From CCMP332 sp040218795 (GTDB lineage: Bacteria; Bacteroidota; Bacteroidia; Cytophagales; CCMP332), in the NCBI GenBank assembly GCA_040218795.1, contig JAVJQT010000005.1:640895-704894 (forward strand): a stretch of DNA of 64,000 bases. Direction: 5' to 3'. This document shows positions 28,620 to 38,455 of the stretch, piece after piece. Numbering within the stretch: the stretch's first letter is position 1; every line of letters begins with the position of its first letter. The notes beneath the pieces were generated by a model. That model made no database searches and had not been told where the DNA came from. It saw only the letters and a list, made by a program, of their open reading frames with translations. Made by a program: the position numbers and the translations under genes.

Positions 28620-28656
28620 ATTTCAAGTGCCCTTACCAGCACTTAGCTTCATTCAG

Positions 28657-31600
28657 ATGAGAAAACAAGTATTAATTCCAACCGTGAAATGCGTTTTCAC
28701 GTGTTTTAAAATAAAATCCCGTTTACACTTGAAAACTATTTTATTCTCAGTACTTTTTAGCCTTGTATTTATTGATATTAATGCTCAATGCCCTGTGCCG
28801 GCGAGTTGTACCCCTGGTGGTCCTACAGCAGCCAATGCTGAACTATTCAATATGGGTATTCGCAGAGTAACTTTAAATACAATTGATAAGACTTCATCAT
28901 TCATCAATTCTACTTCGTCAAATTCATATCAGGATTTTTCCTGCACGGATTCTACAACTTTAACTGCCGGAATTCCATATGTCATTTCTGTCACAACCAA
29001 TGGAAATCCTCCCACTGGTACGCAAAATGAAAATGTCAGAGTTTGGATTGATTATAATAATGACAGTTCTTTTACTGCATCTGAATTGGCCTTTTCTTCA
29101 AATAATCAACAAATTCACAGCGGAAATATTACCATTCCACCCACTGCCCTGACTAATGTTCCACTCCGAATGCGGGTAGCCTCGGAATGGGTCGGAGCCA
29201 ATAACTCAATACCTACAGCTTGTACTGACCGAGAGTATTCACAGGTTGAAGATTACAAAATTGTAGTTCAGGTAAATGTATTACCACCCGCAGCAGATTT
29301 TACTGCAGACCCGCTAATAAGTTGTAATGGAGTTGTCCAATTTCAGGATTTAAGCGTCAATGGACCGACATCCTGGTTATGGAATTTTGGAGATGGTACA
29401 TTTTCAACCGCCCAGAACCCACAACATAATTATACATTGAATGATACTTTTGATGTCACACTAATAGCGACCAATGCCAATGGTGCCGACACCATTGTGA
29501 AAAATGATTTTATCATCAAAACAGGTTTTACGCCACCGGCTGCCTCTTGTACCCCAATTACCAATGCTTATTGTTGTGGTTATGGAATTACCAATTTTCA
29601 GTTTGAAAGTATTAACAATACTTCTTCAGATGCTTCTGTGGGATACGAAGATTTTACTTGTACTGATTTCACACACGTCATTGAAGGATTATCTTATCCG
29701 GTTTCCTTCACGACAAATCAAAGTGCTGCGGTTAATTTGAAAATGTATATTGACATGAATGCCAATGGCTCATTTCAGGATCCCGGGGAATTGATTTACA
29801 GTGCTAACGGTGTAAACAGTCCATCGGCAAATGTTATTATCCCTGCGGCAAAAGCTCCTTATACTCAGGCATTGAGAATGCGGATCATGACGGATGCGGT
29901 AGGCTCTACTTTCAATTCATGTACAAACCTTACAAGAGGGCAGGCAGAAGATTACACAGTTATCATTGACCCCAACCCATTCCCACCTATAGCAAATTTC
30001 CTTGACAATCAGGTCAATGCATGTCAGGATTCAATTGCATTTACTGACAATAGCATTAACGCACCTCAATCCTGGTTTTGGGATTTTGGTGATGGAGATA
30101 CATCCAATCTTCAAAATCCGGCGCACAAATACAATACGAATGGAACCTTTACGGTAAAATTAGTAGTGACTAATTCCAATGGCGCAGATTCCACAAGCAG
30201 AAATTTCACTGTAACAGATGGCGCAAGGCCACCGGTTTGTATTCCAAATACTTTACAGACATTTTTTCCTCTGGGTATAGAACGTGTAGTTTTTAATACG
30301 ATTACCAACATCACCTCTTCTTCAGCTAATTTCCCTCCATATGAAGACTTCGCATGCGATTTTTCAACCACAGTCACACAGGGACAAACCGTTAATTTAA
30401 CCGTAGAATCTCAAAGTAATTTTACCCCCTCAGATGTAAAAGCCTGGCTGGATTACAATGACAATGGAATTTTTGAAAGCAGTGAAGAAGTATTTAATTC
30501 TACCAATGCGGTAGTACATACTGCACCCATTACTATTTCTGCTGCAACATCAGTGGTAACAGGAAAAGGGCTTCGATTGAGAATTGCCTCCGATTTTGTT
30601 AATTCATTGAATGGTCCAATTCCTTGTGGTGATCTTGAGTTTGGACAAACCGAAGATTATACAGTGGTAATAAATGCGCCTATGCTCCCACCGGCTGCAG
30701 ATTTTAGCGTCTCGAGTTTTACTGCTTGTACGGGTGATATAGATTTTACCGATATTTCGGGTTTTGGACCAACCCAATGGTTCTGGGATTTTGGTGATGG
30801 AAACAACTCAACGCTTCAAAACCCAAGTCATGTATATACTTCTGTAGGCTCCTTTTTCGTAGAACTTAAGGCTTGCAATACCTTTGGTTGCGATTCTATT
30901 CAAAAAACAATTACAATTACTGATTTAAATGGTGTTAAACCGGCAGTTTGTGTACCTGGATCCAATTCAATCAATAGTCTAATTGGAATATTTAACGTCA
31001 CTTTTAATGATTTAAATGTTTCATCAACCTCTTTTACCGGATACAATGATTATTCCTGTGATAAATTCGCAGAATTGGTTGATGGTAATGCCTATCAATT
31101 AAATGTTACCGTAAGTACTTTCTTTAATCAAACTGTAGAGGCCTGGATAGATTATAATAATAATGGCACATTTACTTCCAATGAAAAAGTAATGACCGCC
31201 AGCGGATTTGGTCTATTAAGCAATGTGGTCATACTGCCGGCCAATGCCGTAAAAAATAAATTTCTGAGGCTTAGAATAATGAGCAATAGTACTTCTTCAG
31301 GTGGTGCGCCTTTTGATCCTTGTTCTAATGTGCCGGTGGGTGAAATTGAAGATTATGGTGTCTTAATAAGGTCTGCCAACGCTGCGCCAATTGCTGATTT
31401 TGAATCATTTGATCCAAATAGCTGTAATGGAGAAATTGCCTTTATCAATCAATCTTATAATAACCCAACCAATTTTTTATGGGATTTTGGCGATGGGAAT
31501 ACATCAATTGATGAAAATCCTGTGCATCAATACGCCAATCCGGGCGCCTATACGGTTAAATTAAGAGTTCAGAATGGTTTTGGCCTTGATAGCCTGGTTC

Positions 31601-32349
31601 GATTGAATTACGCCATTGTATCGCAGGTTCAGGGACCAAGAGAGGCCAGTTGTTATCCTACGACCGAATTTTCAAATCCTGACTTTGGAATTGTAGGTGT
31701 ATCAATAGGCGGGATAAGCAATACCAATTCTATAGTGGATGGCTATGAAAACTATACCTGTACTGACACGGCTCATGTGGAGGAAGGCCAGAGTTATAGC
31801 ATACAGATTATCACTTCGGATAATGTAAGAGCCAATGTTCGGGTCTTTGTTGATTTTAACGATGATGGAATATTTCAGGAAAGCACTGAGTTGTTTCTGG
31901 TGTCCAACAACCGCTTGCAAAATCATGTAGGAACATTGACGGTTCCGAGCACCAACGCCACAAATAAAATATTGAGAATGCGTGCATGGGCGGATGAAGC
32001 TACGGTCCCATTACCGGCCAGTTTTGCTTGTACCAATCCGGAATACGGGCAGGTAGAGGACTATGGAATTTTAGTAAAGGGAGCAATTAGTATTAGTGAT
32101 GATTTGATCGATCAAATTTCATTATTCCCTAATCCTGCAAAAAATTTAATCAGACTAAATTTGCCTACTCTGTTAAGTGAGAGTAAAATTTCAGTTATCG
32201 GGCAATACGGAAATGAAGTTTTATCACTGGAAAAAGTCGGAAGCGAAAGTTCAATTGAAATACCAATTGAAACCTTGAATAAGGGTATTTATTTTTTAAA
32301 AATAGAAAATACGGACTTTAGTAAGACCTTGAAATTCATTAGGAATTAA
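28657..32349 (+). CDS. Large surface protein of alternating GEVED and PKD domains with T9SS sorting signal
   Basis: A 1230-residue protein from the ATG at 28657. After an N-terminal membrane-targeting segment (LKTILFSVLFSLVFIDINAQ) it alternates five GEVED domains (each ending [VAIT]EDY, e.g. VEDYKIVV, AEDYTVII, TEDYTVVI) with four PKD domains (WLWNFGDGT, WFWDFGDGD, WFWDFGDGN, FLWDFGDGN). It ends with a type A T9SS signal (LFPNPAKN...GIYFLKIEN). No catalytic motif is visible, so an adhesin or matrix role is likely. GEVED domains have Asp/Asn-rich loops (WIDYNNDSSF, YIDMNANGSF) that could bind calcium. The giant type B gene follows after 17 bases, so the two are probably cotranscribed. A longer GTG start at 28627 is possible. 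Confidence 0.88.
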   Translation: MRKQVLIPTVKCVFTCFKIKSRLHLKTILFSVLFSLVFIDINAQCPVPASCTPGGPTAANAELFNMGIRRVTLNTIDKTSSFINSTSSNSYQDFSCTDSTTLTAGIPYVISVTTNGNPPTGTQNENVRVWIDYNNDSSFTASELAFSSNNQQIHSGNITIPPTALTNVPLRMRVASEWVGANNSIPTACTDREYSQVEDYKIVVQVNVLPPAADFTADPLISCNGVVQFQDLSVNGPTSWLWNFGDGTFSTAQNPQHNYTLNDTFDVTLIATNANGADTIVKNDFIIKTGFTPPAASCTPITNAYCCGYGITNFQFESINNTSSDASVGYEDFTCTDFTHVIEGLSYPVSFTTNQSAAVNLKMYIDMNANGSFQDPGELIYSANGVNSPSANVIIPAAKAPYTQALRMRIMTDAVGSTFNSCTNLTRGQAEDYTVIIDPNPFPPIANFLDNQVNACQDSIAFTDNSINAPQSWFWDFGDGDTSNLQNPAHKYNTNGTFTVKLVVTNSNGADSTSRNFTVTDGARPPVCIPNTLQTFFPLGIERVVFNTITNITSSSANFPPYEDFACDFSTTVTQGQTVNLTVESQSNFTPSDVKAWLDYNDNGIFESSEEVFNSTNAVVHTAPITISAATSVVTGKGLRLRIASDFVNSLNGPIPCGDLEFGQTEDYTVVINAPMLPPAADFSVSSFTACTGDIDFTDISGFGPTQWFWDFGDGNNSTLQNPSHVYTSVGSFFVELKACNTFGCDSIQKTITITDLNGVKPAVCVPGSNSINSLIGIFNVTFNDLNVSSTSFTGYNDYSCDKFAELVDGNAYQLNVTVSTFFNQTVEAWIDYNNNGTFTSNEKVMTASGFGLLSNVVILPANAVKNKFLRLRIMSNSTSSGGAPFDPCSNVPVGEIEDYGVLIRSANAAPIADFESFDPNSCNGEIAFINQSYNNPTNFLWDFGDGNTSIDENPVHQYANPGAYTVKLRVQNGFGLDSLVRLNYAIVSQVQGPREASCYPTTEFSNPDFGIVGVSIGGISNTNSIVDGYENYTCTDTAHVEEGQSYSIQIITSDNVRANVRVFVDFNDDGIFQESTELFLVSNNRLQNHVGTLTVPSTNATNKILRMRAWADEATVPLPASFACTNPEYGQVEDYGILVKGAISISDDLIDQISLFPNPAKNLIRLNLPTLLSESKISVIGQYGNEVLSLEKVGSESSIEIPIETLNKGIYFLKIENTDFSKTLKFIRN

Positions 32350-32366
32350 GACACGAAAAACATACC

Positions 32367-35300
32367 ATGACTAATATTTTTACCTGGGTTAAAAAATCCT
32401 TTATTGTATTCATATTTGCTTTGATCGCCTTGCCTTCTGAGGCTACACATTATCAGGGCGGAGATATCACCTATGAATTTCTAGGAATTTTTGGTGGCCA
32501 ATACCGTTATCGATTCCAATTGGATGTATACGTAAATTGTCTTCCCACTTCAAATTTTCCAAATGGTGAAGTAAACAATCTTGATTTATGCATCTATAAT
32601 GGTACTACAAATGCCTTGTTCACTTCACGAACAATGACTAACCCTTTTAGGCAATTTGTTCAGCCTGATTTACCTCCAGGTTGTAGCGTTCCAATTATAA
32701 ATCAGGTTTTATGCTCCAGATTAAACCGATTTACAGAAGTGATAGATTTACCTGGTCCATTTAATGAATACTATGCCATTCATGAAAGATGCTGTCGTGA
32801 AAATGCCATTGACAATCTTCAAAATGCCGGTTCAACAGGTAATACCTTTGTCACAGAAATGCCCCCTAATTTTGTTCAAAATTCTTCGCCACAATTCCAG
32901 GACGTTGTTATTCCTTTTTTATGTACAAGTGATACCATAACATTGTCAAATAATGCAATTGATCCGGATGGTGATTTTTTGGTGTATAATTTTGTTCAAC
33001 CTTATGATCAATTTACAGGTGGAGTTGCTCCAAGCTGTGCTCCTACCTATAATGCCAATGCTATCCCAGGTGCGCCTTATGCCCCAAATTATTCCATTCA
33101 GGATCCATTTGGTCCAGGATCTTATGCATTCATAAATGCATCAAATGGATTAACAAAATACTATACTCCAAATGCTGGCAAATATTCACTAGCTATTGAA
33201 ATTCAAGAATATAGAGATATCAACAACGACGGAATTCAAGACCTAATAGGTACGATATACAGGGAAATAATTTTTATAGCGGAAGCTTGTGCTCCAAATC
33301 CAACACCAGTAATATCTCCGGTTAATGTAAATGGTAGTCCGGTTCCAATTATTGGTAATACTGGCGATATCGACATAAATGAAGGGGAGTCGCTAACGTT
33401 TTCGTTCACATCCAATGATCCAAACAACGATTCAGTATATATTGAACCAAGTGGAAGTATTTTAGATGGTTCTAATGGTTATACAGGTCCATTGGCCATA
33501 TTTCCCGATACTGTTGGTCTTGGAAGCGCAACAACGAATTTTAACTGGCAGACTGCTTGTGGGATAACGGGACAATTCGTGGTAAGAATTGATTTAAAAG
33601 ATAATGGTTGCCCTCCAAAAAATGATATTTACTTTATAAACGTTAATGTCAGACCATTTGAAGCTACGGATCAGATTGCCACAACCGACCCGGGCCTTGA
33701 AGTGGATTCCATTTGTTTTGGCTTGGATACAATTGAATATGTTGCTCAAATCAATGCACCAAATACAGTCACCTGGGCTGCTTCAGGAGGAAATATTATT
33801 GGTTCAAATACCTCCGATACGATACGTGTTGTCTGGACCAATGCTGGTTTGAATCAGCTGAGTTTAATTGAAACCAATTCACTTTCCTGTACCGATACCA
33901 GTTCTTTTAATATCAATGTAATTGCTTTGGACACAATTACAGCATCTGCTGATTTATTTATTTGTGAAGGCGATTCTGTACAATTAAATGCGAGCGGGAC
34001 GAGTGGTTATCAATGGACGCCGAATCAGTTTATTTCTAATACCTTGACACCCAATCCTTTTGTTTTTCCCACGGATACTACTGTTTATATCGTCAGCAAT
34101 CCAAATGCTTCGGCCTGTGTGCTTAACGATTCGGTGAAAGTTAGTGTAGTGAAAAATTTTGCAGAAGCCGGTGTCGATGAAGACTTTTGTTCAGGCGATA
34201 CTGTACAAATTGGTTCTGCACCCTTGACTAATAAAACTTATACCTGGTCAAACGCGGTTAATCTCAGTGATGGCAGCATTTCTGATCCTTTTTACACCAA
34301 TGTAATACCCGGACCCTCTCCAAATATTGACACTTTGATTGTCACAACTACGGACACGGTAAATGGCTGTATTTTCACAGATGATATCATAGTAGTCACC
34401 AATCCACTTCCGATTGCTGATGCAGGATTAGCAGACACCATTTGTTCTGCTGAGTCTACCACTTTAGGAATTTCTAATCCGGGGCCAAATTCGAACTGTT
34501 CCTGGATCGGGAATTTTGTTGGCAGTCCAAATTCATGTCAAACACTTGTGACGCCCGTAAATCCTGGAAGTACAAATCTCACTTATCAGTATGTATTGAA
34601 CATAACAAATACGTCGACGACATGCCAAAATTCTGATACGGTTGAGATTGTTTCAAAACCCTTACCTCCGGTCAATGCCGGTTTGGATACTGCAATTTGT
34701 CGGCTTCAAACACTACAATTGGGAGGTAGCGCCACACCGGGTGTCGTTTATTCATGGGTTACCAATGCCACTTCTTCTCCTATTTCACCGACCAATGCCT
34801 CAGACCCAAACCAAACGTTCAATACTTCGGGTAATTTTCAAAGCATAGTAACGGCGATTAACACCAATCCTGCAAATCTTTGTACCAATAGGGATACCAT
34901 CGATGTCTTTGTGAGAAACTTGCCTAATGTACAAGTGATTCCTGATACAGTCATTTGTTCTGAAGATTCAATCAATATTGGAGGTCCTAATAACAGCATT
35001 TTTACTTATGAATGGAATACGCAAACCGGTCTTAACGATTCTACCATTTCAAATCCTCTTTTGTCGATCAATAATGCTACGCAGGTTTCACAATTTGTTA
35101 ATTATCAGGTTGTTGTTGAAAATACGGTTTCAGGTTGTATAGATTCTTCAGATATTGATATAGAAATTAAACCATTGCCAATAGTAGATCCGGGGCCTGA
35201 TTTGGCCATTTGTTCAGAATCCAGTGATACACTGGGCGTTTCTTCTACGGCAGGATACAATTATTTGTGGAGTTCTTCTCAATTTCTTGATGATTCCACG

Positions 35301-37286
35301 CTGGCGCGTCCTGAAATCAGCCCGATAACAGGAAATAATCCCGTGACCCTGAAATACGATTTGCAAATTGAATGGAACGGGTGCTTTGATGATGATTCTG
35401 TATTTGTGACGGTCAATCCAAAACCCGTAGTGGATACAATAATTGGCGGGGTTTCCATTTGTCCAAATTTAGAAGATGTGCTATACACGGTATTGGATAC
35501 GGTGGGTTTTATTAATTACACATGGGGCATTAGTGGTGGTTTGTTTATTTCTCCTACCAATAATGATTCTGTACTGGTGGATTGGGGAGGACTTAATCCC
35601 AATGCTTTATTATACATGATTCCGACCAATAGTTTTAATTGTATAGGTGATACTACATTTCTTCCAATTGACATCAATCCTATATTGAGTTCACCACCAC
35701 CGCTTGGGCCAAATAGTATTTGTTTGAGCAATGCAAACACTGTGGTCTATTCAGTGCCTTTTACTTCAGGCTATAATTATGTTTGGTCAAGTCCACAGAT
35801 CAACCATAATATTAATACCATTTTACCCGGCAATCAGGTAGCCTATGATTTTCTTGAACCCGGTGTGGCACAAATTTTTGTGGAACAACAGGTAACCACT
35901 ACTACCAGCACCTGTCTTGGTTTTTCTGATACTCTGGAAGTGATCATTCATCCCGATCCCGATTTATCGGTGCCAATTGTTGGAGACACTTCTATTTGTG
36001 AGTTTACAACGGGTATAGATTATACGGTTAACGGTTTCCCCAATTCCACATATCAATGGTCTGTTTTACCGGGAGGGTCGGCCGGCGATTCCACGAATTT
36101 ATTGACTTTAAGCTGGGGCGCGGCAGGAAATTATCAGGTCATTGCTTTTGAAACCACCGAATTTGGATGTACTTCCGGAAATTTGGTCTTGGATGTGCAA
36201 ATCAATCCGATTCCGGAAACTGATTTTGCTTCGGTAGATACGTTTGTATGTGCTGAAACTGTAAACGGCAATTCATATGTGGCCGATGGTTTTGCGAATT
36301 CAAATTATATCTGGGATGTGGTGGGAGGATCTTTTGAGCAAAATGATTCCAGTCAGACTGCACTGGTCACCTGGGATCCGGATCAAAACAATTTAGAAAT
36401 CAATGTATTTGAAATTTCGGAATTCAACTGTACGGGTGATCCTGTAAGTTTCAGTCCTACGCTCGATCTTTCACTTCCATTGGTATCAAATGTAGGCCTC
36501 ACAAGCCCTGAAGATACCTTTTCCAATATCTTAATTTCATACAATAAAGGTTTTGATTATACTGATTTGATACCTGATACTTTAACCTTGTATAGGAAAA
36601 TCGCAACATCTTCCAATTGGACTCCAATTGCCGAAGTATCAAGTGCAGATTCAATTTATCTGGATACGGATAATCTCAACCGATTGGACAATTATTATGA
36701 ATATCAGGTGAGTTCAAGGAATTTATGTTCAAATGAAATATTCAGTCCTCAGCACAATACCATTAAGCTGGAAGGAGAAGGTATCGAAGACCTCGATCAA
36801 TTGGAATTGTTCTGGAATGAATATGTCAATTATTCCAATGGCCTTCAGGAATACGAAATTTATCGAAGATTGGACGATCAGGACAGCTTTGAAATATTCC
36901 AGAATACCGGCGCAAATTCATACACCGATTTTTCTGCCAATGATGGTTTCAGACATTTCTTTAGAGTTCGCGCCATCGAAGGAGGTGGTGAAAACGAGTC
37001 CTGGTCCAATGAATTCCTGGTCATTTTCCTAAATACTGCCAAGGTTGCCGATGTGATCACTCCCAATGGAGATGGAAAAAACGACACATGGAAAATTGAC
37101 AATATTGAATTGTACCCCGGAACAGAGGTGAAAATATTTAACAGATACGGAACAGAAGTATATAAAACTTCCGATTACAAAGGGGATTGGGCTGCTGATA
37201 ATTTACCATCAGGTACTTATTTCTTCCAGGCTGTATTTCAACATCTGGATGAGCCAGTTGGTGGTTATATAACTGTACTTAGGTAA
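32367..37286 (+). CDS. Giant surface protein with Ig-like repeats and type B (gliding-motility-associated) C-terminal domain
   Basis: A 1639-residue secreted protein. It has a signal peptide (ending SEA), then a conserved N-terminal region (THYQGGDITYEFLG, HERCCRENAIDNL) shared by large Bacteroidota surface proteins. A long series of Ig/PKD-like repeats follows, with recurring D..IC..D...LG motifs (DTAICRLQTLQLGG, DLAICSESSDTLGV, DTVICSEDSINIGG). Two fibronectin-like stretches lie near the end, then a type B T9SS domain (VITPNGDGKNDTW...FNRYGTEVY). Type B domains are found on SprB-like adhesins and are often kept at the surface. The role is probably adhesion or gliding; no enzyme domain is seen. 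Confidence 0.88.
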   Translation: MTNIFTWVKKSFIVFIFALIALPSEATHYQGGDITYEFLGIFGGQYRYRFQLDVYVNCLPTSNFPNGEVNNLDLCIYNGTTNALFTSRTMTNPFRQFVQPDLPPGCSVPIINQVLCSRLNRFTEVIDLPGPFNEYYAIHERCCRENAIDNLQNAGSTGNTFVTEMPPNFVQNSSPQFQDVVIPFLCTSDTITLSNNAIDPDGDFLVYNFVQPYDQFTGGVAPSCAPTYNANAIPGAPYAPNYSIQDPFGPGSYAFINASNGLTKYYTPNAGKYSLAIEIQEYRDINNDGIQDLIGTIYREIIFIAEACAPNPTPVISPVNVNGSPVPIIGNTGDIDINEGESLTFSFTSNDPNNDSVYIEPSGSILDGSNGYTGPLAIFPDTVGLGSATTNFNWQTACGITGQFVVRIDLKDNGCPPKNDIYFINVNVRPFEATDQIATTDPGLEVDSICFGLDTIEYVAQINAPNTVTWAASGGNIIGSNTSDTIRVVWTNAGLNQLSLIETNSLSCTDTSSFNINVIALDTITASADLFICEGDSVQLNASGTSGYQWTPNQFISNTLTPNPFVFPTDTTVYIVSNPNASACVLNDSVKVSVVKNFAEAGVDEDFCSGDTVQIGSAPLTNKTYTWSNAVNLSDGSISDPFYTNVIPGPSPNIDTLIVTTTDTVNGCIFTDDIIVVTNPLPIADAGLADTICSAESTTLGISNPGPNSNCSWIGNFVGSPNSCQTLVTPVNPGSTNLTYQYVLNITNTSTTCQNSDTVEIVSKPLPPVNAGLDTAICRLQTLQLGGSATPGVVYSWVTNATSSPISPTNASDPNQTFNTSGNFQSIVTAINTNPANLCTNRDTIDVFVRNLPNVQVIPDTVICSEDSINIGGPNNSIFTYEWNTQTGLNDSTISNPLLSINNATQVSQFVNYQVVVENTVSGCIDSSDIDIEIKPLPIVDPGPDLAICSESSDTLGVSSTAGYNYLWSSSQFLDDSTLARPEISPITGNNPVTLKYDLQIEWNGCFDDDSVFVTVNPKPVVDTIIGGVSICPNLEDVLYTVLDTVGFINYTWGISGGLFISPTNNDSVLVDWGGLNPNALLYMIPTNSFNCIGDTTFLPIDINPILSSPPPLGPNSICLSNANTVVYSVPFTSGYNYVWSSPQINHNINTILPGNQVAYDFLEPGVAQIFVEQQVTTTTSTCLGFSDTLEVIIHPDPDLSVPIVGDTSICEFTTGIDYTVNGFPNSTYQWSVLPGGSAGDSTNLLTLSWGAAGNYQVIAFETTEFGCTSGNLVLDVQINPIPETDFASVDTFVCAETVNGNSYVADGFANSNYIWDVVGGSFEQNDSSQTALVTWDPDQNNLEINVFEISEFNCTGDPVSFSPTLDLSLPLVSNVGLTSPEDTFSNILISYNKGFDYTDLIPDTLTLYRKIATSSNWTPIAEVSSADSIYLDTDNLNRLDNYYEYQVSSRNLCSNEIFSPQHNTIKLEGEGIEDLDQLELFWNEYVNYSNGLQEYEIYRRLDDQDSFEIFQNTGANSYTDFSANDGFRHFFRVRAIEGGGENESWSNEFLVIFLNTAKVADVITPNGDGKNDTWKIDNIELYPGTEVKIFNRYGTEVYKTSDYKGDWAADNLPSGTYFFQAVFQHLDEPVGGYITVLR

Positions 37287-37289
37287 GTA

Positions 37290-37553
37290 TTATTTACCGT
37301 TCTTTTTTCTAAAAGTAATGGGAATGTACTCTTCCGTAGGATTTCCAATATGTATTAGTTCCCAGCTGGGATCGTACTTTTCAACCAACTCCCGAATACA
37401 GCCTGCGCGGTCGTCTTTGGGAGTTTTGCAATCTTCCCAGAAAAATATCTCAATCCGATAGTTGTAGGTCTTGCGTATTCCATTGATTTTAACATCAACT
37501 TCGATTTCCTGTTCGCCCTGAAGTCTGGGTATTTGGATAGATAAAGAGTCCAT
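37290..37553 (-). CDS. Small conserved-looking hypothetical protein
   Basis: An 87-residue cytoplasmic protein with no signal peptide. It starts with a beta-rich half (LSIQIPRLQGEQEIEVDVKI, YNYRIEIFFW) and continues with a mixed half with two cysteines (CKTPKDDRAGCIREL) and an ending ITFRKKNGK. Another frame is open over the same bases, but this one has normal hydrophobic patterning and ends cleanly, three bases before the converging end of the giant surface gene. I do not recognise the family. Confidence 0.6.
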   Translation of the reverse strand: MDSLSIQIPRLQGEQEIEVDVKINGIRKTYNYRIEIFFWEDCKTPKDDRAGCIRELVEKYDPSWELIHIGNPTEEYIPITFRKKNGK

Positions 37554-37678
37554 AGCACAATCTTTGGAATTAATATACCAATTTTTATACCATAAGGCTA
37601 TCTATTTGACTATCTGATGGTTGTAAGCTTTGTAAAAAAAATAAAATGGCCGAGATTGGACTGAATGTCCAAAAATGG

Positions 37679-38455
37679 TCAATGAATTTTCACATTTACC
37701 CCAATTCCAAATAGCGCTATATCGTATTTTACAGGGTCAAGGGAATCAAATTTTTTTAAATTTTCAGTCAATTCAACTGCGGTTTTCCAGTCGCTTTGTT
37801 TTCGTTTGACCAGGCCCAATTCACGACTGACATTGCTAACATGAACATCAAAAGGACATACCAATTGTCCCGGCAAAATGGATTCCCACATTCCAAAATC
37901 GATTCCGTACTCATCTTTCCTAACCATCCACCTTAAATACATATTTAATCGCTTACATGCCGACTTTCTCAGTGGCGTGGCCACATGTTTTCTGGTTCTT
38001 AATGGGGAATCCTCTAAAGAGAAAAATGCTTTATGAAATCCGATCAAGGCCTTTTCGACATTTGGATCATCATTTGACATGTGCCGGCTAAAAGCGGTCT
38101 CAAGACTTTTATTGTTTGAAAACCAATAGTTAAGAAAATTTATAAAGTGCAATAAATCGGTGCTATTGAATGTTCTATGTTTGAATTTCAACAAGCGCTT
38201 TAAATCGCTTTCCGAATGGTCAATAACAAAAGAATAAGGCGCATTGTCCATTAAACGAAACAATTCATTGCATTTATTAATGATGGTAATACGCTGACCC
38301 CAGGCCAGCATGGCAGCAAAAAAAGCCGCAATTTCAATATCCTGCTTTAATACAAAAGCATGTGGAATTTGTATTGGATCGCTATCAATGAAATCGGAAG
38401 ATGAATGAAGATGGTAAGCTTCATCCAGGAATTCTTTTAATTCTTTGTGGTTCAA
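37679..38455 (-). CDS. TIGR02757 family protein
   Basis: A 258-residue protein of a widespread family of unknown function (DUF2400/TIGR02757). Recognisable parts are the D-rich start (DSDPIQIPHAF), EIAAFFAAMLAWGQR, RHMSND and RKSACKRLNMYLRWMVRKD, then the conserved PGQLVCPFDVHVSNVSRELGL and the ending YDIALFGIGV. The helical layout with a helix-hairpin-helix-like region and the conserved Lys/Asp suggests kinship to DNA glycosylases of the HhH superfamily. It overlaps the upstream LysM gene by four bases. Confidence 0.9.
   Translation of the reverse strand: MNHKELKEFLDEAYHLHSSSDFIDSDPIQIPHAFVLKQDIEIAAFFAAMLAWGQRITIINKCNELFRLMDNAPYSFVIDHSESDLKRLLKFKHRTFNSTDLLHFINFLNYWFSNNKSLETAFSRHMSNDDPNVEKALIGFHKAFFSLEDSPLRTRKHVATPLRKSACKRLNMYLRWMVRKDEYGIDFGMWESILPGQLVCPFDVHVSNVSRELGLVKRKQSDWKTAVELTENLKKFDSLDPVKYDIALFGIGVNVKIH

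Noticed and set aside
28657..32349. Regular repeats in the GEVED/PKD gene as a possible DNA repeat array
   Set aside because: The repeats are protein domains about 750 bases long and diverged at DNA level; they are not a CRISPR or satellite array.
37355..37558. Alternative minus-strand frame over the small hypothetical gene
   Set aside because: It overlaps the 87-residue frame, which has better hydrophobic patterning and a more natural end.
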